NCBI GenBank assembly: GCA_017999985.1 | Contig: JAGNKU010000017.1 | Span: forward strand, 1-64,000 | Origin: Phycisphaerae bacterium | Lineage (GTDB): Bacteria; Planctomycetota; Phycisphaerae; UBA1845; Fen-1342 | Reading direction: 5' to 3' | DNA length: 64,000 nt | Part shown: positions 48,175 through 56,928 of the stretch, piece after piece | Layout: the number at the start of each line of letters is the position of its first letter | Numbering within the stretch: the stretch's first letter is position 1 | Notes under the pieces: generated by a model | What the model was told of the DNA's origin: nothing | Database searches by the model: none | What the model saw: the letters and a program-made list of their open reading frames with translations, nothing else | Translations under genes and position numbers: made by a program

Positions 48175-48481
48175 TTCCCGTGCGACCTCCGCGCGGCCAC
48201 AACGCCGCGCAAGATGTCTGGTTATGGTACCGGGTCCCGGCATCCACGGGCAAGGTCAATGCCCCGTGGGTCGAGCGCTGGTGGTCAACGCACATTCCGA
48301 CGCAGCGACGCAGCCGCACCGCGTTGCTCGTCGGCCGCGTCCGGATGAAGTAAGATCGTGGCCTCGTGAGCCCCCGACAGTTGCACGGCATGCACACCTG
48401 GCGTGGCCGACCGGAGGGCAACGCCAGGACGATCGCGGACCCGCCATGACAGCCCGTCGCGATGCTCGAATGGGAGCCAGC

Positions 48482-50437
48482 ATGAGGTGCGCGGAAGGAC
48501 CTCGGTGTGTTTCGCGCCGTGCAGCCTGTGAGTGGCGTGCTGCGACCCGGCGCGTTGCCACCCTCGTGGCGCTGGGAATCAGCGCTGCCGTGGCCGTCGC
48601 CAAGCCGCCGCCGCAGGCGCGCGTCGACGAAATCGCGGCGCTGTTGGATGCGCGACCCGCCGGCCTGGGGCCAATGTGCGCGGACCGGCGTACGTGGGAT
48701 GCCCTGTGGCAGCACCCGGCGTACCAGGCCGTGGTCCAGGCCGCGGAGCGTTTGCGCACTGAGCCGCTGCCGGAGCAGCCAGACGAATTGTTCCTGGACT
48801 TCTCGCGCACGGGTAAGCGCCGGCCGTGGGAGCGCGTGGCGTCCGCGCGGCGCGGTCGTGTCAAGACGCTGGTGCTGGCCGAGTGTCTGGAAGACAGGGG
48901 CCGGTTCGTGCCGGCGCTTGAGCAACTTGTGGCGGTGCTGTGCGCCGAGCCGACCTGGGTCTACCCGGCGCATGATCCGCGTCTGGTGAACTTCCGCGGC
49001 GAGCGCGTCGACATCGATCTGGGATCGTCGTACGTCGCGGGCGAATTGGCGCTGACCCGGTATCTGCTTGGTGACAAGCTCGGCGAGTCGACGCGGACGT
49101 TGATTGACGCCACGGTGCGCACGCGCGTGCTCGAGCCGTTCCGGGACATGGTGCTCGAGCGGCGCGACGCCAACTGGTGGCTCACGGGCACGAACAACTG
49201 GAACTCGGTTTGCCTGGCGGGGGTTACGCACGCGGCGCTGGCCCTCCTCGAAGACCGCGCTGAGCGTGCGTTCTTCGTCGCGGCCGTCGAGCAATATTCG
49301 CGTTACTTCCTGCAGGGCTTCACCGCCGACGGGTACTGCTCGGAGGGCCTGAGCTACTGGAACTACGGGTTCAGCCGCTACGCCACGCTGGCCGAGGCCA
49401 TCCGGCAGGCTACGCGTGGCGAGTTGAACCTGTTGGCCGTCGAGGCGGCGCGCCTCCCAGCGCAGTTCGGCAGCCGCGTCGAGATCCTTGGCGATGTTTA
49501 TCCGACGTTCGCGGACTGCCCCATGAACACGAAGCCGGATCGCACGCTTGTCGGCTACATCGACCGGACACTGGGCACGGGACGTCCGGCCGGGGCGGAG
49601 CGTTTGACCGACCCGGCGCGCGGCAGCCTGGCCGAAGTGCTGGCGTTCACCGACTGGCATAGCACGCCGAGTTCCGCGCCAACGTCGCGACCCGCGGAGC
49701 CCCGCCCGCTACGCACCTGGTTTGCGGAGGCAGGCGTGCTGATCGCGCGGCCGGCCGCAGACGGGGCGGGGCGCATGGGTGCCGCGATCAAGGGCGGGCA
49801 CAACGCCGAGCACCACAACCATAACGATGTGGGCACGTTCATCGTGGTGGTCGACGATCGCCCGGTGCTGGTCGACCCGGGCACCGAGGTTTACACGGCG
49901 CGGACCTTCAGCGACCGCCGCTACGACAGCAAGGTGCTGAACTCCTTCGGACATCCGGTCCCGCGCGTCGCGAACACGCTGCAACGCACAGGCCGCGAGG
50001 CACGTGGCGACGTGCTCAAGACGGACTTCACCGCGCGGCAGGACACGCTCGTGCTTGACCTGCGGTCAGCCTACGCGGTGCCGACCCTGCAGCGACTCGA
50101 ACGCGAATTCCGGTACGAGCGCGGCGACGTGGAGCGCCTCGTGGTGACCGACACCGTGGCCTTCTCCGGGCCGGAGCAGTTCGAGATTGCGCTCGTGACC
50201 TTTGGCGAGTGGAGTCACGTCGCACCCGATCGGCTGCGCGTCGAGGACGACGGGCGCGCCGTCGAGGTCGAACTGCTGGCCGACGGACTCGCGCTGGAGA
50301 TTACCGGCGCGGAGATCAACGAAGATGTGCGAATCAACCGGCAGCCGAGGCGGATCGCCGTTCGGATCGCTCAGCCGGTGCCGGCTGCGCGACTGACGCT
50401 GCGCATCAGCCCGGCCGCGCGTCAGAACAAGCCTTAA
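48482..50437 (+). CDS. Heparinase II/III-like secreted protein
   Basis: About 651 residues; ATG 48482 is chosen because GGGAG ends 5 nt upstream. An N-terminal hydrophobic stretch (RVATLVALGISAAVAVAK) serves as export signal. The middle part is an alpha-helical toroid (NWWLTGTNNWNSVCLAGVTHAAL, YCSEGLSYWNYGFSRYATL), where Tyr and His residues of heparinase-type lyases lie. The C-terminal sandwich begins with FAEAGVLIARP and carries the signature GHNAEHHNHNDVGTFIVVVDDRPVLVDPGT. Such enzymes cleave uronic-acid polysaccharides by beta-elimination. It is divergent from the pseudopilin/propeller array and 135 bp upstream of another secreted glycan-active candidate. Confidence 0.85.
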   Translation: MRCAEGPRCVSRRAACEWRAATRRVATLVALGISAAVAVAKPPPQARVDEIAALLDARPAGLGPMCADRRTWDALWQHPAYQAVVQAAERLRTEPLPEQPDELFLDFSRTGKRRPWERVASARRGRVKTLVLAECLEDRGRFVPALEQLVAVLCAEPTWVYPAHDPRLVNFRGERVDIDLGSSYVAGELALTRYLLGDKLGESTRTLIDATVRTRVLEPFRDMVLERRDANWWLTGTNNWNSVCLAGVTHAALALLEDRAERAFFVAAVEQYSRYFLQGFTADGYCSEGLSYWNYGFSRYATLAEAIRQATRGELNLLAVEAARLPAQFGSRVEILGDVYPTFADCPMNTKPDRTLVGYIDRTLGTGRPAGAERLTDPARGSLAEVLAFTDWHSTPSSAPTSRPAEPRPLRTWFAEAGVLIARPAADGAGRMGAAIKGGHNAEHHNHNDVGTFIVVVDDRPVLVDPGTEVYTARTFSDRRYDSKVLNSFGHPVPRVANTLQRTGREARGDVLKTDFTARQDTLVLDLRSAYAVPTLQRLEREFRYERGDVERLVVTDTVAFSGPEQFEIALVTFGEWSHVAPDRLRVEDDGRAVEVELLADGLALEITGAEINEDVRINRQPRRIAVRIAQPVPAARLTLRISPAARQNKP

Positions 50438-50572
50438 ACGGGCCATCACGCACAGCCCGCCGTGGTCGGGGGTGCCAAACTGCTTGGCCGCACCGCTGTG
50501 CACTGGGTAGACTCCACGGTGCCGTGTGTGTCGCGCGGTCCTGCACGGTGCAGGCGAACGAGGAGGTATGCC

Positions 50573-51802
50573 ATGTCACGTTGGGCCTTCGCAGCGACGG
50601 CTTTCTTCCTGGTGTTTTCGGGCGGCGGAATCATCGCGGCGCGGGCACAGGACGAGGTGGCGCACCTGGCGCCCGAAGAATTCGCGATTCTGGCGTGGGG
50701 CCACACGCCGGGCGACGCGGACACGCTGCGTGAGCTGCGGGCGTGCGGCTTCAACCTGGCCGGCTTTGTCGCGCCCGAACACCTGGACGCGGTCGCCGCC
50801 GCCGGGCTGAAGTGCATCGTGTCCACTCGGGAAACCCACGTGTCCGACGCCGCCGCCAGCCTCGACGACGCGGCGATTCAGCCACGTGTGGCGGCGCTGA
50901 CGGAGCGCGTGGCGGGACACCCGGCCGTGTTCGGCTACTACCTGCGCGACGAGCCGAGCGCCGCGCTGTACCCGGGGTTGGCGCGGTGGGCTGCGGCGTT
51001 CCGCCGGGCCGATCCGAAGCACGCCAGCTACATCAACCTGTTTCCCAACTACGCGTCGCCGGGTCAGATGGGGGCAGCGACGTACGAGGAGTATGTCGAG
51101 TCGTTCGTGACCACCGTTAAGCCTGCGTTCATCAGTTACGATCACTACGCCCTCATGGACGACGGGGCCTTGCGTGACGGCTATTTCCAGAACCTCGAGG
51201 TCGTACGCAGCGCCGCGCTGCGGCACAACCTGCCATTCTGGAACATCGTGCTGTCGAACGCGCACTTTCGCTACGCGGAACCGTCGGAGGCTGGATTGCG
51301 GTTCCAGGCCTACACGACGCTGGCGTACGGCGGGCGCGGGATCAGCTACTTCACGTACTTCGCGCCGGCGATCGGGAATTACCGGTTAGCGCCGATCGAC
51401 GCGTTCGGCCACAAGACGCCGACCTGGGACATGCTGCGCAGCGTAAACCTGCAGATCCACCGGCTGGGGCCGACGTACCTGACGCTCAAGAGCGTGAATG
51501 TGTTCCATCATCCGGACGTGCCGCCCAAGTGTGCCGGGCTGGACACCAGCCGACATCTGGCCGCCGTTCCGGGTGGGCACTTCGTGATCGGCGAGTTCGA
51601 GGGTCCGGGCGGTCGGCCTTTCGTGCTGATCGTCAACAAGGACCTCCGCGTCTCGACCGCGTTTGATGTGAAGTTCAAGCAGCCCGGCCGGGTCATGCAG
51701 ACCAACGCGTATACCGGCCAGACCACGCCCTGGGGTGGCGAGAACAATTGGCTGGCACCCGGTCAGGGCATGCTGCTGAGCCTCGAGCCGCCGCCGGATT
51801 AG
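50573..51802 (+). CDS. Secreted TIM-barrel glycoside-hydrolase-like protein
   Basis: A 409-residue exported protein; ATG 50573 follows AGGAGGT. Signal peptide MSRWAFAATAFFLVFSGGGIIAARAQ. The barrel shows AILAWGHTPGDADTLRELRACGFN near 30-55, GHPAVFGYYLRDEPSA near 115-130 (acidic residue in DEP is the likely acid/base), FISYDHYALMD near 190 and FWNIVLSN near 220, the layout of GH42/GH-A-clan-like or DUF4434-like proteins. The C-terminal sandwich (GRPFVLIVNKDLR, FKQPGRVMQTNAYTG) resembles a beta-sandwich of glycosidases. Substrate unknown. Probably co-expressed with the heparinase-like gene. Confidence 0.75.
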   Translation: MSRWAFAATAFFLVFSGGGIIAARAQDEVAHLAPEEFAILAWGHTPGDADTLRELRACGFNLAGFVAPEHLDAVAAAGLKCIVSTRETHVSDAAASLDDAAIQPRVAALTERVAGHPAVFGYYLRDEPSAALYPGLARWAAAFRRADPKHASYINLFPNYASPGQMGAATYEEYVESFVTTVKPAFISYDHYALMDDGALRDGYFQNLEVVRSAALRHNLPFWNIVLSNAHFRYAEPSEAGLRFQAYTTLAYGGRGISYFTYFAPAIGNYRLAPIDAFGHKTPTWDMLRSVNLQIHRLGPTYLTLKSVNVFHHPDVPPKCAGLDTSRHLAAVPGGHFVIGEFEGPGGRPFVLIVNKDLRVSTAFDVKFKQPGRVMQTNAYTGQTTPWGGENNWLAPGQGMLLSLEPPPD

Positions 51803-51912
51803 ACGTTGGAGGAGTTGAGCTCCTCAACGCTGACGTTGGCTCGGGCGGCGAAGCGGACGTGCGGCACAGAGTGTAGCTGCGGGGCGAGCGACTGATGCGG
51901 GCCGAGTGGCAC

Positions 51913-51984
51913 CGGGAGGCGGGGAAAGAGCTCGACGTACGCCTGCTGCGGGAACTTGGGCGGCCGTTGGGGTTGCGCGGTCAC
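51913..51984 (-). pseudogene. Remnant of integrase 5' end
   Basis: A GTG at 51984 begins MTAQPQRPPKF...QQAYVEL, matching the start of the integrase at 1-347 (MTAKSQRLPKF...TQQAYVEL) but lacking RIHKFT; the frame is lost soon after. The upstream DNA match (CGACCGT-TCCCAAAAGCGATCGTG) also agrees until about 52008, where IS-end sequence begins. A truncated second copy of the integrase start. Confidence 0.75.
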
Positions 51985-52019
51985 GACCGTGTCCCAAAAG
52001 CGATCGTGCGCAGACTAAT

Positions 52020-52046
52020 CAGAAGTTCCAGCACTTTGAAGTCATA
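52020..52046. repeat. 27-bp repeat, right copy (inverted partner at 2595-2621)
   Basis: Exact reverse complement of 2595-2621. It lies 50 bp beyond the stop of the IS1634-like transposase tail and directly beside the integrase remnant, and is probably an insertion-sequence end. Confidence 0.75.
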
Positions 52047-52095
52047 AGCGTTGGTGTGGGCGAGGGTTGCCGCGGAATGGGTGGGCGCGTACTGC

Positions 52096-52716
52096 CTACA
52101 GAGTGACTTGCAGTAGGTTGAGGGCCTGCTGTTGCAGCGGCGTGGGTTGGGTATAGATCGTCATCGTAGCCGTGTCTGAACCATCAAAGCGCACGCGGTT
52201 CTTGGCCAACGTAGCCAGGTCTGCCAGCAACGTCTGAAAACTGTGCACCGGCAGGCTTGCCGGCGTCTGGGCTTCAGTCGGCTTCTGTGCTGCAGCCGAC
52301 GTGCAGTGGCTCGCGGCCTTGCGCTGAGCCCGCGGCGAACGCTGCGCCGGGGCCACGATCGAGGTTCGCTGGGCTTGGGCCGTCGGGCGGTCATCGTCGT
52401 CCAACAGCAGCGGCGCCCAAGCTTGGCGCATGTGCCATTCGACGTAGTACGCCAGCCTGCACAGCAGCACGTGCGTCCGCACGCGATCCGCCGACCAGTG
52501 GTAGATGGGCCGCACTTTCAAATCGACCGTCTTGAGACTGCGAAACGCCCGCTCCGCCACCGCCAGGCCCTTGTACGCCCGCACGATTTGTTCAGCCGGA
52601 AAGGGATCGGTTGACGAGCCGCGCGCCGGCGCGGCTTCGGCCGGCAAGCTGGTGCGGATGACATAGATCCCATCCAGCGCGGCCTCGCCGGCGATGGTGA
52701 CCTGCCCCCAGTTTAT
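52096..52716 (-). pseudogene. IS1634-family transposase, C-terminal fragment
   Basis: The frame ending at TAG 52096 carries the C-terminal half of an IS1634-type (IS4-related) transposase: GEAALDGIYVIRTSLPAE, RAYKGLAVAERAFRSLKTVDLKVRP (the catalytic Glu region), YHWSADRVRTHVLLCRLAYYVEWHMRQAW and a tail PTPLQQQALNLLQVTL. The N-terminal half with the two Asp residues is absent; upstream is the end of an IS3-like element. Nonfunctional. Confidence 0.8.
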
Positions 52717-52807
52717 GTACCAGTTGCTATGAGAGTCGGACCACGTTTTCGATCCTCGACCGCCCTCTTCCCCTGGTGCGCTCCGGTTGGGGATTGAAGC
52801 CGGGGGT

Positions 52808-52826
52808 TTGGGGGCAGAGCCCCCAA
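52808..52826. terminator. Strong GC hairpin after chimeric transposase
   Basis: TTGGGGGC, loop AGA, GCCCCCAA forms a perfect 8-bp stem just past the stop of the transposase gene on the minus strand. No U-run follows, so termination is only a possibility; it may equally be an element-end palindrome. Confidence 0.45.
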
Positions 52827-52829
52827 GGA

Positions 52830-53864
52830 TCAGCATCGGCCGGCGAACACCGCCGGCGTCTGATAGCCCAAGGCGCTGTGGGGTCGCCGCTGATTGTACT
52901 CCTGCCGGTAGTCCTCCGTAATCACCTTCGCTTCCAAGACACTGGTGAACAGCTCGCGGTTCAGTAGCTCGTCGCGCAGCCGGCTGTTGAGCGACTCGCT
53001 GTACGCATTGTGCCGGGGCGTGTACGGCTTGGTCGGCAGGATCACCGTGCCGTAGTGCGCAGCAAAGGCCTGCAGCTTCGGGTTGAGCTCGGGGTCGAAC
53101 CAGTCGGCCTGGGTCACCGCGGCCTTCAGGTTGTCGATGACCAGCGTCTTCGGCACGCCGCCGAAGTGCCAGAAGGCGTTCTCCAGCGCCCGGATGAGAT
53201 TCTCCGTCGTCTGCCGCGCGACGGTGTCGGCGTAGCCCTTGCGCGAGTAGCTCAGGATGATCCGGAAGGCGTGAGGGTACTTCCGCTTGCCATCCGGCCG
53301 CACCAACGGCGCGCCCCGGCCGAAGTCCACCTGCGCCTCGTCGCCGGGCGCGACCTCGATCCGGCGGAACGGCAGCGGCTGACCCCGCTGGAGCCGCCGG
53401 CAGAAGCGCTTGACGCTGTCGTAGCGGCCGGTGAAGCCCTGCTCGCTCTGCAGGTCCTGCCAGATCCGCTGCGCCGAGAGCCCGCGCTCCAACGCCCCGC
53501 GGATCAGCTCCCGGAACGGCTCACACTGGCTGACCGGACCGCTGGACCCGAGGGGCAGGTTGGGCTGGTTTTGACCGCCGGCGCCGCCTTCCGACCCGGC
53601 CGTCACGCCGCTCGGCGTATCCTCCCACCCGCCTGACCCGGCGGGCAGGTTTGGCGGGTTTTGACCGGCGCCAGGCGGGTCACGCGGCCCCTCCGACCCG
53701 GTGGGCGGGTTTGGCTGGTTTTGCGGGCCCGCCGCGGCGCGGACGTAGCGGGCGACCGTCTCCCGGTCTACGTCGAGCGCCCGCGCGATCCGCCGCTGCG
53801 ACCAGCCCTGCGCCCGTAACGTCTGAATGGAGTGAATCTTGGCCATCTTGAGCCGATTCGCCAT
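52830..53864 (-). CDS. Chimeric transposase: IS21 IstA-like N-terminus joined to IS3-like C-terminus
   Basis: A 344-residue protein; ATG 53864 follows AGGAGG. Residues 1-45 are a helix-turn-helix (WSQRRIARALDVDRETVARYV) as in IS21 IstA. Residues about 50-105 are a Pro/Gly-rich linker with repeated QNQPNLP-type units. The catalytic region has IstA sequence (IEVAPGDEAQVDFGRGAPL, GVPKTLVIDNLKAAV). From NAYSES at about residue 286 to the end (ESLNSRLRDELL, RQEYNQRRPHSALGYQTP) it is IS3-family OrfB. The D-D-E residues all seem present, the last from the IS3 part. No istB gene follows, so it is probably inactive as an IS21 element. Confidence 0.75.
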   Translation of the reverse strand: MANRLKMAKIHSIQTLRAQGWSQRRIARALDVDRETVARYVRAAAGPQNQPNPPTGSEGPRDPPGAGQNPPNLPAGSGGWEDTPSGVTAGSEGGAGGQNQPNLPLGSSGPVSQCEPFRELIRGALERGLSAQRIWQDLQSEQGFTGRYDSVKRFCRRLQRGQPLPFRRIEVAPGDEAQVDFGRGAPLVRPDGKRKYPHAFRIILSYSRKGYADTVARQTTENLIRALENAFWHFGGVPKTLVIDNLKAAVTQADWFDPELNPKLQAFAAHYGTVILPTKPYTPRHNAYSESLNSRLRDELLNRELFTSVLEAKVITEDYRQEYNQRRPHSALGYQTPAVFAGRC

Positions 53865-53975
53865 GCACAGCCTCCTGCCGCCAACCGCTGGCTGCACAGG
53901 CTGTCACCGCGAACCGCGTTCTCCTCAAGTGGCTGGTTTTCACCCGCCCCCGCCTGGCTGGTTTTGCCCGCCCGC
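53558..53975. repeat. Dispersed repeats of GGCTGGTTTTG type inside and upstream of chimeric transposase gene
   Basis: Five or so copies of a unit near GGCTGGTTTTGACCGCC occur at about 53558-53580, 53648-53670, 53705-53726, 53931-53947 and 53955-53975. Three lie within the linker codons of the transposase and two upstream of its start. IS21 elements carry several transposase-binding repeats at their ends; here they reach into the coding sequence. Confidence 0.6.
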
Positions 53976-54024
53976 TGACAATTTACAAGAGGTTACAACG
54001 CGCCGCGCAATCGCGCACGGTGAC

Positions 54025-55050
54025 TTAGTCGATAATAGAGGCGACACTCGGAGCGCGAAAGAAGGAACGAACCATGGGCGGGTCGGCGTGGATCGCGGCG
54101 AGGTCCACCTCGACGCGAGCATGCAGGGACTCATTCTGCTGGAGCGGCGTTTTGGAGACGCCCTTTTGACGCAGATGGTTCCAAACGAATTCGTCCGGGT
54201 TGAGATCCGGCGCGTAGCCCGGGAGGAAATGCAGTTCCAGGCGGCCACCCAGCGACTGCACGAACTGGGCCACCACTTTTGCAATGTGCGCCGGATGCCG
54301 GTCCACCACCAGAAACACCGGCCGCCGACGATGACGCAGAAAGTCCTTAAGGAACAGGACGAACTGCGGAGCGTTCAGGCGACCGGTATAGACATTGTAC
54401 CAGAATGCGCCGAGCAGGTTCACGGCCGAGATAGCGTTCACCGCCTGGCGCTGGCCGCTGGTCGCAACCACCGGTGTATGGCCCCGCGCGCCCCACGTGC
54501 GCTGCAGCGGCGCATCGGAGCGGAGGCCGCCCTCGTCGAGAAAGAAGATATCGGCGCCGCAGCGGCGGGCGCGTTTTTCGAGGGCCGGGTATTCCGCGCG
54601 CTTCCATTTCTCGATCGCCACCGGGTCGCGTTCGTAGGCCTGCCGCAGCGGTTTCTGCGGGGTGATGTCCAACTCGGCCAGCAGGCGCCCCACCGACGTG
54701 ACACTCAACTGCACCTTCATCCGCTGCGCGATCAGCGCCGCGACGATCTTGCGCGTCCATAGGCCGAAGTCAAAGCCGTACTGCCGCGGGTTCTGGCCAC
54801 AGATCCAGCGCCGCACCTGTTGCTTTTGGCGGGCGGTCAGCTTGTCCGGCCGGCCGGTACCCCGGCGCGAAGCCAGTGCGGCTTCGCCGCCGCGTCGGGC
54901 GGCTCGCAGCCATTTGTAGATCACGGTGCGGCACAGCCCGTAGCTCTTCATGACTTCACCGGGGCGTTCGCCTTCCTGCACCCGGCGCACCGCCATCTTC
55001 CGAATCGCTTCACTCGCCTCATGCGTCAAGGTACGGCCGTCGATTCTCAT
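54025..55050 (-). CDS. IS630-family transposase
   Basis: A 341-residue protein from ATG 55050 (MRIDGRTLTHEA). N-terminal helix-turn-helix (VMKSYGLCRTVIYKWLRAARRGG), then the DDE/D core: FFLDEGGLRSDAPLQRTWG, VFLVVDRHPAHIAK and LPGYAPDLNPDEFVWNHL, all in the order and spacing of IS630/Tc1-type transposases, which cut and paste DNA into TA dinucleotides. The TAA stop falls within the terminal inverted repeat. All catalytic acidic residues appear intact, so it could be active. The element lies between the transposon graveyard and the hydrogenase operon's end. Confidence 0.9.
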   Translation of the reverse strand: MRIDGRTLTHEASEAIRKMAVRRVQEGERPGEVMKSYGLCRTVIYKWLRAARRGGEAALASRRGTGRPDKLTARQKQQVRRWICGQNPRQYGFDFGLWTRKIVAALIAQRMKVQLSVTSVGRLLAELDITPQKPLRQAYERDPVAIEKWKRAEYPALEKRARRCGADIFFLDEGGLRSDAPLQRTWGARGHTPVVATSGQRQAVNAISAVNLLGAFWYNVYTGRLNAPQFVLFLKDFLRHRRRPVFLVVDRHPAHIAKVVAQFVQSLGGRLELHFLPGYAPDLNPDEFVWNHLRQKGVSKTPLQQNESLHARVEVDLAAIHADPPMVRSFFRAPSVASIID

Positions 55051-55102
55051 GGCCGCCACTATACCAGAAAGCAGAGCAGATGTCAACCAAATTATGGACT
55101 AG
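54025..55102. mobile_element. IS630-type insertion sequence with terminal inverted repeats and TA flanks
   Basis: The left end 54025-54046 (TTAGTCGATAATAGAGGC...) and the right end 55081-55102 read inward (CTAGTCCATAATTTGGTT...) match at 15 of 22 positions. Each starts with a TA dinucleotide (54026-54027 and 55100-55101), the expected target duplication. The single transposase gene fills the element. Confidence 0.75.
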
Positions 55103-55251
55103 TTAGTAAGCACAAGACGCCTAGTGGCACAAAGTTGCGATTTCTGGGGAGAAGGGGCTGGTGACCCGGGGGTTCGTCCGGACGCTTGCGATAGAGGGTT
55201 GAACCCAGCCGGCAACTCACTCCTCGACAGACCTGGCTTCGTAGAAGGATG

Positions 55252-56850
55252 TCAGCAGTCCGTGCCGGGCGCCGAATCGGCGGCGGAATTGGGATGATCG
55301 TCGCTGCCAGAATCTGCGGGGGTCTCGAGCACCACTTTCGTGGCACGCGTGTCGCGAACAACGGGATGGGCCGTGACATCACCGCTGGCTGGCAGCGTCA
55401 CGGTGAAGCTCGATCCAGCGCCGACGCGCGATACCACACCGATCCGGCCACCGGCCTGCTCGACGACCTCGCGCACGATCGACAGCCCCAGTCCCGTGCC
55501 GGGAATCCCAGCCGTGATCACATTGGCACCCCGCCGGAACGCGTCAAAGATCGGTTCGTGCCCCGCCTCGCCGTCCGGGGGCTCCAACAGGCTGGGGTCG
55601 ATTCCGACACCCGTGTCGCTCACATGAATCCCGACCGACTCGATCTGGCCGTTCTCCTCCTTGGCCGTCACCATCACGCGCACGCGGCCGGGACCTGGCG
55701 TGTACTTGATGGCATTCTCGATCAGGTTGCCGAGGCAGTCGCGGAGGTCGTGCGCATCCACGCTGACGTAGAGATCGCCTTGCGGAGGCATCCACTCAAC
55801 CAGTTCGATCTGCTTGCCGTCCGCCAGCGGACGAAAACGCCGGCATAGTTCGGCCACGACCGCGCGCACGTCGGTCTGACTCTGCCGATGGCGCGCCGGG
55901 TCAGCTTCCTGCACCCGCGCCAGCGTGAGGAGCTCCGTGACCTGTGCGATCCCATCCTGGCAGCGGCGAATGACTTTGTCACACGTACCCGGCACGGCCT
56001 CGGGTGGGACGACGTTTGATCGGATCAGGTCGGTGAGGGTCTGGATGACTGCCAGCGGGCTCTTGAGCTGGTGCGCTGCGGTCTGCATGAAGCGCGAGCG
56101 CCGTCGTTGCAGATCTTGGATCGCCAACTGGGCTTTTTGCAGGGCCGCGTTTGTTCGGTGCAGGTCACCCTCCTGAGACTGAAAGTGCTTCCCGATCCAC
56201 GAATTGAAGTACAGCGCGCCGACAATTCCAGACGCCACCGCGGCCAATGCCGTCAGCACGTATCCCGGACGCGCGTAGATCCCGAGGGGACACCACGGCA
56301 GAAAGTCAAAGTGCGGGCTAAGCCAGTGCTGCCATTCGCCGATCGCAAGCACCGAGTAAAGCGCCAACGCCCATACGGCCTGGGCTACAGCCTGCCAGCG
56401 TACGAGTACGAGCGACACAATCGCCACGTGGAACAGGTAGAACACAGCGAACGGGTTTTCCACGCCGCCGGTGTAGCGCAGGATGCCCGTCAGCAAGAGC
56501 AGGTCGACGACAACTTGTGCATTGGCAAAGCCCACCAGGTAGGGCACGCGGGCATCGGGCGGCGCCACGCGCCGCGGCGGGCCAAAGAGCCACCTGGAGA
56601 TGAAGGTCCAGATGAGGTTCACCGCTCCCAGGGCGACCAGAACTCCGAGCAGCGCCGCCGGCCGCCGGACGTCGCTCCACACCACGTGCTCGAGCGCGAG
56701 CAGCGCCGTGGTGGCGATCACGAAGCCCCAGCGCAGGCGAATAAACCAGCGCAGCCGGAACATGACCACGAGCAGCGCGGCTCTGGGGTCGAAGTCGTCC
56801 GCACTACACGCGTGGGGCGCGCCGGTTGCATTTGTGGGCTGGACTGACAT
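55252..56850 (-). CDS. Membrane sensor histidine kinase
   Basis: About 532 residues from ATG 56850; a TTG seven codons upstream is an alternative. Residues 30-215 hold about six transmembrane helices forming the sensor (no large extracellular loop). The dimerisation box QTAAHQLKSPLAVIQ places the phosphorylated His at 260, and the ATPase has NLIENAIKYTPGPGRV (N box), SDTGVGIDPSLL (G1), PIFDAFRRG (F box) and GTGLGLSIVREVVEQAGG (G2). It is the last gene of the hydrogenase/heterodisulfide-reductase operon, 78 bp after a single-domain response regulator, its likely partner. The signal may be redox- or membrane-linked. Confidence 0.9.
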   Translation of the reverse strand: MSVQPTNATGAPHACSADDFDPRAALLVVMFRLRWFIRLRWGFVIATTALLALEHVVWSDVRRPAALLGVLVALGAVNLIWTFISRWLFGPPRRVAPPDARVPYLVGFANAQVVVDLLLLTGILRYTGGVENPFAVFYLFHVAIVSLVLVRWQAVAQAVWALALYSVLAIGEWQHWLSPHFDFLPWCPLGIYARPGYVLTALAAVASGIVGALYFNSWIGKHFQSQEGDLHRTNAALQKAQLAIQDLQRRRSRFMQTAAHQLKSPLAVIQTLTDLIRSNVVPPEAVPGTCDKVIRRCQDGIAQVTELLTLARVQEADPARHRQSQTDVRAVVAELCRRFRPLADGKQIELVEWMPPQGDLYVSVDAHDLRDCLGNLIENAIKYTPGPGRVRVMVTAKEENGQIESVGIHVSDTGVGIDPSLLEPPDGEAGHEPIFDAFRRGANVITAGIPGTGLGLSIVREVVEQAGGRIGVVSRVGAGSSFTVTLPASGDVTAHPVVRDTRATKVVLETPADSGSDDHPNSAADSAPGTDC

Positions 56851-56928
56851 TGCCTTGCCGGGCAGCCTCAACCACCATCCGATGCGCTCCCCGCGCCCGC
56901 GATCGTGCCATGGACCACAGGAGGCCGG

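Noticed and set aside
47831-49660. 609-codon minus-strand frame
   Set aside because: Antisense to the heparinase-like gene and out of frame with the pseudopilin; no family features.
51810-51835. Hairpin GAGGAG-TTGAG-CTCCTC after the glycosidase-like gene as a terminator
   Set aside because: Short 6-bp stem without U-run; too weak to call.
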